Assembly (NCBI GenBank): GCA_030157785.1
Contig: JAOAUC010000014.1
Coordinates: 20,452-84,451, forward strand
From: Zoogloea oleivorans
Lineage (GTDB): Bacteria > Pseudomonadota > Gammaproteobacteria > Burkholderiales > Rhodocyclaceae
DNA: 64,000 nucleotides
Reading direction: 5' to 3'
In this document: in pieces, positions 7,493-16,559 of the stretch
Layout of the letters: the number at the start of each line of letters is the position of its first letter
Position numbering within the stretch: the stretch's first letter is position 1
Program-made: the position numbers and the translations under genes
Notes under the pieces: model-generated
Told to the model about the DNA's origin: nothing
Database searches by the model: none
The model's input: only the letters and a program-made list of their open reading frames with translations

Positions 7493-7939
7493 ATGAGCGA
7501 AACCACAGGCTTGCCGTGGACCGACAACTACCTGCTCGGCTACCCGCCGATGGACGACACCCACCGGGAGTTCGTCGACATCGTCGATGCAATGCTGAGC
7601 TGCGAGGACGCGGCCTTTGCCGGCCACTTGCGCGCCTTCATCGTGCACGCCGAAGCCCACTTCGCCGAAGAGAAGGCGTGGATGGAGTCCACCGACTTTC
7701 CGGCCACCAGCTGCCACGTGGATGATCACAACGCCGTCTACAACTCGGCCCTCGAGGTCGAGCCCCATGTGCTGGACGGCAACGTGATGATCGGCCGCAT
7801 GTTTGCCGCCGAACTGGCGCGCTGGTTTCCGGGCCATGCTGATTACCTGGATTCGGCGCTCGCCCAGTGGATGGCCAAGCGCAAGCTGGGCGGCGTGCCG
7901 GTGGTGCTGAAGCGCAATATCACCACGACGGAATCCTGA
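7493..7939 (+). CDS. Bacteriohemerythrin (diiron oxygen-binding protein)
   Basis: 148 residues with all expected diiron ligands: THREF, HAEAHFAEE (His then HxxxE), CHVDDH (HxxxH) and HADYLD (HxxxxD). It is a stand-alone single-domain protein without chemotaxis or GGDEF fusion. Such proteins bind O2 reversibly and may deliver or buffer oxygen for oxygenases, or sense it. The ribosome site AGAGGAG is strong. It follows the TetR gene by 24 bases and precedes an oxygenase-rich operon. A supporting role for the Rieske and P450 enzymes is an inference from position only. Confidence 0.9.
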   Translation: MSETTGLPWTDNYLLGYPPMDDTHREFVDIVDAMLSCEDAAFAGHLRAFIVHAEAHFAEEKAWMESTDFPATSCHVDDHNAVYNSALEVEPHVLDGNVMIGRMFAAELARWFPGHADYLDSALAQWMAKRKLGGVPVVLKRNITTTES

Positions 7940-7948
7940 ATCAGAGAC

Positions 7949-7971
7949 GGCGCTGTTGGCTTTTCAGCGCC
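7949..7971 (+). terminator. Stem-loop after the hemerythrin gene
   Basis: GGCGCTG-TTGGCTTTT-CAGCGCC is a perfect 7-bp stem with a 9-base loop, starting 10 bases after the hemerythrin stop. It lacks a following T-run, so it is at most a weak or factor-dependent terminator. Confidence 0.35.
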
Positions 7972-7986
7972 AGCGGTGTAGCCTTA

Positions 7987-8006
7987 AACAAACAGACAAT
8001 TTTGTT
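7987..8006. promoter_or_regulatory. Operator-like inverted repeat, site B
   Basis: AACAAAC-AGACAA-TTTTGTT matches AACAAAC-N6-GTTTGTT with a single mismatch in the right arm. It lies 61 bases before the GMC oxidoreductase ATG and is the only such full site before the long plus-strand catabolic operon. Confidence 0.55.
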
Positions 8007-8066
8007 TTGGTTTGAGTGGCCCGGGCACAGGTGCCGCCTGCCACAGCCCGGAGGAGGATTGGAATC

Positions 8067-9683
8067 ATGGAAGCTTTCGATTACATCGTGGTGGGGGCCG
8101 GTTCGGCCGGCTGTGTGCTGGCCAATCGTTTGTCGAAGGACGGCAAGAGCCAGGTGTTGTTGCTGGAAGCCGGTGGTGACGACAGCAGCCCGCTGATCTC
8201 CATGCCCAAGGGCTTCGCCAAGCTGGTGGCGATGCCCAGGCACGCATGGCACTTTCCGGTGCACCAGCCACGCAAGCCGGGCCTGCCGGCCGGTGAAATG
8301 TGGGTGCGTGGCAAGGGTCTCGGCGGCTCCAGCTCCATCAACGGCATGATCTACATCCGCGGTCAGAAGGGCGACTTCGACGACTGGGAAGCCCATGCCG
8401 GCGCCAACTGGGGCTGGGATGCCATGAAGGGCGCCTTCAAGGCCATCGAAGACCATGAGCTGGGTGCCGACGAACTGCGCGGAGCCGGCGGCCTGGTGCA
8501 CGTGAGCACCGGCAAGTTCCGCTACCCGGTCAGCGAGGCGATGATCCGCGCCGGCGAAGAGATGGGCCTCGAGCACAAGGAAGACTTCAACCGCGAAGAC
8601 AACGAAGGCGTCGGCTACTACGCCCACACCATCAAGAACGGGCGCCGGGTCAGTTCGGCGGTAGCCTTTCTGAAGCCGGCCATGGCACGCCCCAACCTCA
8701 AGGTGCTTACCGGCGTAGCGGTCGAGCGCGTGCTGTTTGAAGGCAAGCGGGCGGTCGGCGTGGCGGCCCGCTTGAGCGGCGAGGCGGTGACTTTCCGCTG
8801 CCGTGGCGAGGTGATCCTGTCCACCGGCGCCATCCTGACCCCCAAGATCCTGCAGCTGTCGGGCATCGGGCCGGGCGAGCACCTGCGCGCCAAGGGCATT
8901 CCGGTGCTCGCCGACTCGCCCGACGTGGGCCGTCGCATGCGCGATCACCTGGGCTTTCTGCTGCCTTTCCGGCTAAAGAACGACAAGGGCCTGAACCATC
9001 GCTTCCAGGGCATCGGGCTGGTGAAGAGCGTGCTGCAGTATTACCTGCTGAAAAGCGGCCCGATGGCCACCGGCCCCTTCGAGGTCGGCGCCTTCTTCCG
9101 CACCGCGCCGCAGGTCAGCCGCCCGGACGCCCAGCTCTATCTGTCGGCCTTCACCTACCCGCGCAGCGAAGACAACTTTCCGGTGCCCGACGGCGTCGAG
9201 GACAAGCCCGGCGTCACGGCCTACGGCCAGCTGCTGCGCCTGACCAGCGAAGGCTCGGTGATGGTGAGTTCGTCCGACCCGCAGGCCACGCTGGAAGTCA
9301 CCCCCAACTGGCTGAGTACCGAAGAGGACTGCCTGGCCGCGGTGAACATGGTCAAGTACATGCGCAGCTACATGCGCCAGCCGGCCCTGGCCAGATTCGT
9401 CGGCGAGGAACTGCTGCCCGGCGGTTGCGAGACCGATGACCAGATCCTCGACGTGTTCCGCCAGGCGTCCCTGTGCGGCACCCACGCGGTGGCCTCGTGC
9501 CGCATGGGCAGCGACGCCGCCTCGGTCGTCGACGAGCGCCTCTGCGTGCGCGGCGTCGAAGGCCTGCGCGCCGCCGACTGCTCGGTGATGCCGGCCCCCA
9601 TTTCCGGCAACACCAACGGCCCGGCCATGGCGCTGGGCTGGCGAGCTGCCGACCTCATCCTGGCCGATCGCGCCGGGTGCTGA
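8067..9683 (+). CDS. GMC-family FAD-dependent alcohol oxidoreductase
   Basis: 538 residues from MEAFDYIVVG. The track starts 51 bases earlier, but the ATG at 8067 has a GGAGGA ribosome site and begins directly at the FAD fold. The dinucleotide motif VVGAGSAGCVLA is at residues 8-19. GMC signature 1 is GKGLGGSSSINGMIYIRG and signature 2 is GAILTPKILQLSGIG. The C-terminal catalytic region has GTHAVASCRMG and SGNTNGPAMALG, giving the usual His and Asn. Homologs are choline- and polyethylene-glycol-dehydrogenase-like enzymes that oxidise primary or secondary alcohols. It is the first gene of a plus-strand operon that runs to about 16.5 kb. Confidence 0.92.
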   Translation: MEAFDYIVVGAGSAGCVLANRLSKDGKSQVLLLEAGGDDSSPLISMPKGFAKLVAMPRHAWHFPVHQPRKPGLPAGEMWVRGKGLGGSSSINGMIYIRGQKGDFDDWEAHAGANWGWDAMKGAFKAIEDHELGADELRGAGGLVHVSTGKFRYPVSEAMIRAGEEMGLEHKEDFNREDNEGVGYYAHTIKNGRRVSSAVAFLKPAMARPNLKVLTGVAVERVLFEGKRAVGVAARLSGEAVTFRCRGEVILSTGAILTPKILQLSGIGPGEHLRAKGIPVLADSPDVGRRMRDHLGFLLPFRLKNDKGLNHRFQGIGLVKSVLQYYLLKSGPMATGPFEVGAFFRTAPQVSRPDAQLYLSAFTYPRSEDNFPVPDGVEDKPGVTAYGQLLRLTSEGSVMVSSSDPQATLEVTPNWLSTEEDCLAAVNMVKYMRSYMRQPALARFVGEELLPGGCETDDQILDVFRQASLCGTHAVASCRMGSDAASVVDERLCVRGVEGLRAADCSVMPAPISGNTNGPAMALGWRAADLILADRAGC

Positions 9684-9706
9684 ACCCCTTTTCCGAAAGT
9701 CGCTCC

Positions 9707-10708
9707 ATGACCGAATCAAACCGCCAGGTTTTGCTGGCCAGCCGCCCCGAGGGCAAGCCCACGGAATCCAACTTCCGCATCGAAGACGGCCCGGTGCCAA
9801 ACCCCGGCGAAGGCCAGGTGCTGGTGCGCAACCAGTGGCTGTCCATCGACCCCTACATGCGCGGCCGCATGATGGATATCCGCACCTACGCCGAGCCGGT
9901 GGCGTTGGGCGACGTGATGGTCGGCGACACCGCCGGCACCGTTGTCGAATCGCGCCACCCGGGTTTTGCGGTGGGTGACGCGGTGGCCGGCCACCTGGGC
10001 TGGCAGCGCTTCGGCGTCATCGACGGCAGCCTGCTGCGCAAGGTGGATACGACGCGGGTGCCGCTGTCGGCGGGCCTCGGCGTGGCCGGCATGCCGGGCG
10101 TGACGGCTTACGTCGGCCTCATCGACCTGTGCGCCCCGCAGGCCGGTGAAACGGTGGTTGTGACTGCGGCTTCCGGCGGCGTCGGCAGCGTGGCGGGGCA
10201 ACTGGCGCGGCTTGCCGGCTGCCGCGTGGTGGGCGTTGCCGGCGGGGCGGACAAGTGCCGTCACGTGGTGGACGATCTGGGTTTCGACGCCTGCGTCGAC
10301 TACAAGTCGGCCGATTTCAAGGCCAGCCTGAAGGCGGCGCTGCCGGACGGCGTGAACTGCATTTTCGACAACGTGGGCGGCGAAGTGCTGGATGCGCTCT
10401 TGCCGCGCCTGCGCCCCGGTGCGCGCATCACCCTGTGCGGCGCCATCTCCGAGGTGGACAACCCCAGCCCCCACGGCATCCGCCGCCTGCTGCCGCTGAT
10501 CGTCAATCGGGTGAAGGTGCAGGGCTTCATCGTCGGCGATCACCCGGAGCGCTGGGCGCCGGCCATCGACGAGCTGAGCGGCCACGTGGCCGCCGGCCGC
10601 ATCCATTTTAGGGAGACGGTGGCCGAAGGGCTCGAAGCCGCCCCCCGTGCCCTCATCGACCTGCTTGCCGGGCGCAGCCTGGGCAAGCAACTGGTTCGCA
10701 TCCTCTAA
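9707..10708 (+). CDS. Zinc-independent medium-chain NADP-dependent oxidoreductase
   Basis: 333 residues, the usual size for CurA / leukotriene B4 dehydrogenase-like 2-alkenal reductases. WLSIDPYMRGRM near residue 45 is a family hallmark. The nucleotide-binding loop is VTAASGGVGSVAGQLA near residue 150, and there are no zinc-ligand cysteines. These enzymes reduce the C=C of enones or hydrogenate activated double bonds using NADPH. It lies 23 bases after the GMC gene and 32 bases before the old yellow enzyme gene. The operon therefore encodes two unrelated ene-reductases. A paralog starts at the left edge and another lies at 47470. Confidence 0.92.
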   Translation: MTESNRQVLLASRPEGKPTESNFRIEDGPVPNPGEGQVLVRNQWLSIDPYMRGRMMDIRTYAEPVALGDVMVGDTAGTVVESRHPGFAVGDAVAGHLGWQRFGVIDGSLLRKVDTTRVPLSAGLGVAGMPGVTAYVGLIDLCAPQAGETVVVTAASGGVGSVAGQLARLAGCRVVGVAGGADKCRHVVDDLGFDACVDYKSADFKASLKAALPDGVNCIFDNVGGEVLDALLPRLRPGARITLCGAISEVDNPSPHGIRRLLPLIVNRVKVQGFIVGDHPERWAPAIDELSGHVAAGRIHFRETVAEGLEAAPRALIDLLAGRSLGKQLVRIL

Positions 10709-10740
10709 AGCCCGCACCCCAAACCGAAAGACCCCACACG

Positions 10741-11889
<1,149 letters not shown>

Positions 11890-11899
11890 GGCTGAAGCC

Positions 11900-12469
11900 A
11901 TGAGCGTGCGCGCCCCGACCCACGACGAACTGGCCGCCAAGTGGGCCATCACCGAAGTCATCCACCGTTACTGCCGCGGCCTCGACCGCATGGACAAGGC
12001 GCTGGCCCTGTCGTGCTGGCACCCGGGCGGCACTGACGACCACGCCCCGCTGTATGCCGGCCCGGCCGCGGGCTTCATCGAATGGCTGTGGCCGGTGCAC
12101 GCGGCCATGAACGTCACCCGCCACGTGGTCAGCAACACGCTGATCGACCTGCACGCCGACGGCACCACGGCCGGCGCCGAAACCTGCTGGTCGCTGGTGC
12201 TGCAAACGCCCCAGGGTGCGCAGACCTTCGACATCGTGGCCGGCGGGCGCTACCTCGACCGCTTCGAGTGCATAGCCGGCGTGTGGGCGATCCGCCATCG
12301 CCAGTCGGTGGTGGACTGGAACCGGGTGGACCCGGTGCGCACCACGCTGGCCGACTTTGCCGCCACGCCGCTGATCGACGTGAACAACCCGGAAGTGCCG
12401 GCCACCGTGCCGACCCGGGATGGCTGCGACTTCTCCTATTCCGTGCTCGGGCATATCGAGCGGCACTGA
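11900..12469 (+). CDS. SnoaL-like (NTF2 fold) protein
   Basis: 189 residues starting MSVRAPTHDELAAKW. The longer track ORF (11735) overlaps the OYE gene in another frame, so I place the start at 11900, 10 bases after the OYE stop. VIHRYCRGLDRMDKAL is the SnoaL_4 helix, matching RYCRGADRMD in the gene at 2902. The C-terminus RDGCDFSYSVLG is related to the RDRSDP.Y.LLG ending of the tandem pair at the left edge. It belongs to the GMC/OYE/P450 operon. A role as isomerase, dehydratase or oxygenase partner is possible, and none can be chosen from sequence. Confidence 0.85.
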   Translation: MSVRAPTHDELAAKWAITEVIHRYCRGLDRMDKALALSCWHPGGTDDHAPLYAGPAAGFIEWLWPVHAAMNVTRHVVSNTLIDLHADGTTAGAETCWSLVLQTPQGAQTFDIVAGGRYLDRFECIAGVWAIRHRQSVVDWNRVDPVRTTLADFAATPLIDVNNPEVPATVPTRDGCDFSYSVLGHIERH

Positions 12470-12498
12470 GCGAGCAGCACTGAGCGAGCAGCACTGAG
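12464..12498 (+). repeat. Short tandem repeat, 14-bp unit, 2.5 copies
   Basis: CACTGAGCGAGCAG is repeated twice and then half again, starting at the last codons of the SnoaL gene and running into the gap before the P450. Each copy carries a TGA in the same phase offset. It looks like replication slippage and lengthens the spacer to the P450 start. Confidence 0.8.
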
Positions 12499-12523
12499 CG
12501 CCACAGCAAAGGATATCCGCTCC

Positions 12524-13766
12524 ATGACGACAACACCCGCCATCAGCTTCGCCGATCCTGAGATCCGCCGCTGCCCCCACGCCGCCTACGCGCAGCTGCA
12601 GGCCGAGAGCCCGGTGTATTTCGACGCCGGCACCGGCTTTCACGTGCTTACCCGCTACGCCGACATCGCCCACGTCAATGCGCGGCCGGAAATCTTCTCC
12701 AACATGACCAGCCAGGTCTTCGACCGCAGCCACTCGCCGGTGGCCGCCGAAGTGGCCCGGCGTTACACCGAGCACGGTTTTTTGCCGGTGCACACGCTGG
12801 TGTCGAACGACCCGCCGTCCCACGGCCAGTACCGGGCGCTGGTGGATCTGGCCTTTGCGCGCAAGAACGTGATTCCACTGGAGCCCGGCATTCGCGACAT
12901 CGTCGACGGGCTGATCGACGGCTTCATCGGCGCCGGACGCATCGAATTCTTCGACGACTTTGCCATCAAGCTGCCGATGTTCGTCATCGCCCGCGAACTC
13001 GGCCTGCCGCCCGAAGACTGGCGTCAGATGAAGCTCTGGTCGGACGCCGCCATCGAGCAGATCAACCCCAACCTGGCCCCCGAACGCGAGCTGGAACTCA
13101 CCGACCTCTTGATCGGCATGCAGCAATACCTGCACCGCCACGCCATGGCCTACCGGGCCAATCCGGCGCCATGCCTGCTCAGCGCGGTGGCCAATGCGCA
13201 GATCGACGGGCGCCTGCTCACTGACAGCGAGCTGATCAACATCGCCACCCAACTGCTGGTGGCCGGCAACGAAACCACCACCAACACCCTCGGCTCGGCG
13301 GTGTGGGCGCTGCTCGAAACGCCGGATCTGCGCCAGCGCCTGAGTGCCGAGCCGGCGCTGATCCCCGGTTTCGTGGAAGAGGTGCTGCGCCTGCACTCGC
13401 CCGTGCCCAACATCTACCGGGTGGTCCGGGAAGACACCGAGCTGGCCGGCGTGGCGCTGGCGAAGGGCGCGGTGCTGATGCTGTCCTACGGCGCCGGCAA
13501 CCGGGATGAAAACAAGTTTGAATGCCCGGAGCGCATCGACCTTGAGCGCCGCAACGCCCGCGAACACATGAGCTTCGGCAAGGGCATTCACTTTTGCATC
13601 GGCAACATGCTGGCCCGAGCTGCGCATTGCGCTGGAACGCTTGCTGGTGCGCCTGCCCGACTTCGCCCTCGACCCGGCTGCGCCGCCGCCGCGCTGGTCG
13701 GAGAGCTTCCAGGCCCACACGCTGGAACGCCTCGATCTGGTCTTTACGCCGGGAGGCAAACCATGA
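12524..13766 (+). pseudogene. Cytochrome P450 with a C-terminal frameshift
   Basis: The frame from 12524 encodes a bacterial class I-type P450: I-helix VAGNETT, ExxR helix EEVLRLHSP and heme loop FGKGIHFCIG with the axial Cys. Just after that loop, at about 13611-13620, the sequence CTGGCCCGAGCTGCGC reads out of frame. The expected LARAELRIALERLL continues in another frame as LRIALERLLVRLPDFALDP down to a TGA at 13764-13766. The bases fit a 5-nt loss within GGCC repeats. Without the shift the protein would be about 415 residues, normal for the family. As read, the frame stays open and fuses to the next gene. It is either a true lesion or a sequence error. Confidence 0.8.
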
Positions 13767-14230
13767 GCGACACCTACAACCTGATCGCCGACCGCCTCGC
13801 CATCAGCGACGTGATCATCAGCTACGCCACCGCCCTCGACACCCGCGACTGGGGGCTGCTGCGCTCGATCCTGACCGACCGGGTGGCCATCGACTACACC
13901 AGCTTCGATCCGGATCTCGATCTGGAAATGGACGCCGCCGAATGGGTCCATCGGGTGCGCGGCCTGGCCGGCTTCGACGCCACCCAGCATCTCAGCACCA
14001 ATCACCGCCACCACATTGATGGCGATACGGCCACGTGCATCTCGTACATGCACGCCGGCCATTTCCTGAAGCACGAGGGCGAGGACTACGCCTGCTTCCT
14101 GTACGGCTACTACACCAGCGAGCTGGTGCGCAGCGCCGCTGGCTGGAAGGTGTGCAAGGTCAAGCTGAGCATTACCGCCCGCCACGGCGACGCGCGGGTG
14201 TTTGCGTGGGCTTTCAGCAAGATTCCCTGA
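13763..14230 (+). CDS. SnoaL-like (NTF2 fold) protein
   Basis: 155 residues starting MSDTYNLIADRLAI. The ATG overlaps the original P450 stop by four bases (ATGA), which supports this start and shows that an in-frame P450 reading preceded it. The motif DVIISYATALDTRDW is the SnoaL_4 first helix; STNHRHHIDGDTA is the central strand turn. It is shorter than the other three SnoaL proteins here and lacks the RDxSDPxY C-terminal signature. It sits between the P450 and a KstD-like flavoprotein. Because of the P450 frameshift, it is also the C-terminal part of a 568-codon fused frame. Confidence 0.85.
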   Translation: MSDTYNLIADRLAISDVIISYATALDTRDWGLLRSILTDRVAIDYTSFDPDLDLEMDAAEWVHRVRGLAGFDATQHLSTNHRHHIDGDTATCISYMHAGHFLKHEGEDYACFLYGYYTSELVRSAAGWKVCKVKLSITARHGDARVFAWAFSKIP

Positions 14231-14256
14231 ATAAGAAAACGTAGAGGAGGCAGCAA

Positions 14257-15690
14257 ATGGAATGGGATTACGACGTGATTGTCGTGGGTGGCGGCGGCGC
14301 CGGTCTGGCTGCCGCGCTGATGGCTCACCAGGAAGGCGCCTCGTGCATGATCGTCGAGGCCGACGGCAAGCTGGGCGGGGCTACCGCCCAGTCCGGCGGG
14401 GTGTTCTACGCTGCCGGCACGAGCGTGCAGCGGGCGGCGGGCATTGCCAACGACACGCCCCAGGACATGTACGACTACCTGATGACCCTCAACCGCTGGA
14501 AGCTGCGGCCCGACCTGATCCGCTACTACGCCGAGCACAGCGCCGAGGCGCTCGAATGGCTGATCAGTCTGGGCGCCGAGTTTCCGAAGGAATGGCTGGT
14601 CAAGTCGGGCGTCGACAGCGTGGCCCGCGGCCATTCCAGCCAGGGAGCCGGTTCGGGCATTGCCGATGCGCTGATCAATGCCGCTGGGGCCAAGGGCATC
14701 GACACGGCGGTCGGCAGCCGCGTCGAAGAGCTGCTCTTCGAGGACGGCCGGGTGGTCGGCATTCGTGCGGCGGGGGCCGAGATCCACGCCCCGACGGTGA
14801 TCATCACCACCGGCGGTTTCGGCAACAACCCCGAGATGCTCCAGCGCCTGTATCCGTCGGCCTGCCACGGCGAGTGGACCTGGGCGGTGCACAAGGACGT
14901 GCCCTACGTGCTGGGCGACGGCATCACGCTGGCCGAAAAACTCGGCGCCGGTGTGGTCGGCTTTGATACCGGGCTGGTGCTGCCGACCTCCGGCTTCAGC
15001 AAGTCGCTGGAAGCCTTTCTGCCGCCGTGGATCATCGCGGTGAACCAGGAGGGTTCGCGCTTCATGTCCGAGCTGTCGCCCTACAGCGTGTGCGGCTACC
15101 TGCTCAACGAGCAGACCGGGCGCCGCGCCTGGGCCGTTTTCGACGAGAAGGCGCTGGTCGAAGCCAGCACCAACACCAAGTACCTCGACCCCTACAACGC
15201 CGGCATCAGCATTCCGACCTGGGAAGAGCCGACCCTGCGCGAGCAGGTCAAAAAGGGCCGCGTGAAAGTGGCCGACAGCCTGCAGGCGCTGGCCGCCCAG
15301 GTGGGTATCGACGGCCTGGCGCTGGAGCAGACCGTGGCCGGCTACAACGCCGACTGCGACCAGGGTTGCGATTCGATGTTCTTCAAGAAGGCCCCGGACT
15401 ACTTCCCGATCCGCCAGGCGCCGTATTACGCGGTGGAAATCCGCTCGGCCATCATCGGCCTGACCGCCGCCGGTCTCGACATCGACAGGCAGGCGCGGGT
15501 GCTCGACGCCCACAAGCGGCCGATTCCCGGCCTGTATGCGGCGGGCGAAGTGCTCGGCTGCTTCCATGGTGAACGCTACGGCGGTGGCGGTTTGTCGATC
15601 GGCAACGCGGTGGTCTTCGGCCGGCTGGCTGGCACCGAGGCGGGCCGGGCCGCCGTGGCGGCGCGCGCTGACGAAGGCGTCGCAGCATGA
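14257..15690 (+). CDS. FAD-dependent oxidoreductase (KstD / fumarate reductase flavoprotein-like)
   Basis: 477 residues without a signal peptide, so cytoplasmic. The FAD-binding motif VIVVGGGGAGLAAAL is at residues 7-21, followed by LGGATAQSGGVFYAAG, the loop typical of 3-ketosteroid dehydrogenase and flavocytochrome c relatives. The C-terminal FAD segment is PGLYAAGEV then YGGGGLSIGNAVVFGRLAG. Such proteins introduce or remove a C=C bond next to a carbonyl. The start has the strong ribosome site AGAGGAGG. Its stop overlaps the next SDR start by four bases. It differs strongly in length and location from the Tat-exported flavoprotein at 4964. Confidence 0.9.
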   Translation: MEWDYDVIVVGGGGAGLAAALMAHQEGASCMIVEADGKLGGATAQSGGVFYAAGTSVQRAAGIANDTPQDMYDYLMTLNRWKLRPDLIRYYAEHSAEALEWLISLGAEFPKEWLVKSGVDSVARGHSSQGAGSGIADALINAAGAKGIDTAVGSRVEELLFEDGRVVGIRAAGAEIHAPTVIITTGGFGNNPEMLQRLYPSACHGEWTWAVHKDVPYVLGDGITLAEKLGAGVVGFDTGLVLPTSGFSKSLEAFLPPWIIAVNQEGSRFMSELSPYSVCGYLLNEQTGRRAWAVFDEKALVEASTNTKYLDPYNAGISIPTWEEPTLREQVKKGRVKVADSLQALAAQVGIDGLALEQTVAGYNADCDQGCDSMFFKKAPDYFPIRQAPYYAVEIRSAIIGLTAAGLDIDRQARVLDAHKRPIPGLYAAGEVLGCFHGERYGGGGLSIGNAVVFGRLAGTEAGRAAVAARADEGVAA

Positions 15691-16475
15691 AGCGCCTCGA
15701 CGGCAAGGTTGTGCTGATTACCGGCGGCGCCCGCGGCATGGGGGCGACGATGGCGCGGCTGTTTCACGCCGAGGGCGCCCGGGTGGCGCTGGCCGACATT
15801 CTGGATGCCGAAGGCGCTGCGCTGGTCGCCGAGCTGGGCGAGGGCGCCTGCTACCAGCATCTCGACGTGACCGACGAAGCCGGCTGGCTGCACGCCGTGG
15901 CAGCGGTGGTCGAACGCTGGGGGCGCCTCGACGGGCTGGTGAACAACGCCGGCACCAACTTCGCCGAAGCGCTCACCGACACCGCGCTGGCGGACTTCCG
16001 GCGGGTGCTCGACGTGAACCTCGTCGGGCCCTTCCTTGGCATCAAGCACGCCGGGGCGGTGATGGCCGGGCAGGGCGGCGGGGGCATCGTCAACATCTCG
16101 TCCATCGGCGGCATGACGGCGTGGAACGCCATGGGCGCCTATTGCGCCAGCAAGTGGGGTGTGCGTGGCCTGTCGCGGGTGGCGGCGATGGAGCTGGGCC
16201 ACCGGGGCGTGCGGGTCAATTCGATTCATCCGGGCGGGGTGAACACGGCCATGGGCAACATGTTCGACGGCGATACCGAGGCCCTCAACCGGGCCTACCA
16301 GGGCCAGCCGGTGCAGCGCATCGGCGCGCCGGAGGAGATCGCCCGCATGGCCTTGTTCCTGCTGAGCGACGAGGCGTCGTATGTGTGCGGGGCCGAGATG
16401 GTGGTGGATGGCGGCAACCTCGCCGGCCGTTACTTCGAGGGCCTGCCCGGTGCCCCGGCAAGCAAACCCACCTGA
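15687..16475 (+). CDS. Short-chain dehydrogenase/reductase (classical SDR)
   Basis: 262 residues. Motifs are TGGARGMG at about residue 12, NNAG near 87 and the catalytic YCASK near 151, with VVDGGN at the C-terminus. ADILD after the second strand suggests NAD. The pattern resembles 3-alpha/20-beta-hydroxysteroid and cyclohexanol dehydrogenases, but specificity cannot be assigned. It overlaps the KstD-like gene by four bases (ATGA) and ends the operon; an 84-base gap with a half-operator follows before the next Rieske gene. A hydroxyl-to-ketone step next to the flavoprotein desaturation is a plausible pairing. Confidence 0.9.
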   Translation: MKRLDGKVVLITGGARGMGATMARLFHAEGARVALADILDAEGAALVAELGEGACYQHLDVTDEAGWLHAVAAVVERWGRLDGLVNNAGTNFAEALTDTALADFRRVLDVNLVGPFLGIKHAGAVMAGQGGGGIVNISSIGGMTAWNAMGAYCASKWGVRGLSRVAAMELGHRGVRVNSIHPGGVNTAMGNMFDGDTEALNRAYQGQPVQRIGAPEEIARMALFLLSDEASYVCGAEMVVDGGNLAGRYFEGLPGAPASKPT

Positions 16476-16527
16476 AACGGTAGTTGTTAAACCGCCGGAC
16501 TTGGGTCGATACTTCGGTCCACAAAAA

Positions 16528-16534
16528 AACAAAC
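16528..16534. promoter_or_regulatory. Half-site of the AACAAAC operator
   Basis: A perfect AACAAAC arm within ACAAAAAAACAAACC, 25 bases before the Rieske ATG at 16560. The right arm (GATCTAA at N6) does not match, so this is only a half-site and may be chance. Confidence 0.25.
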
Positions 16535-16559
16535 CTGCCTGATCTAAGGAGCGAGACAA

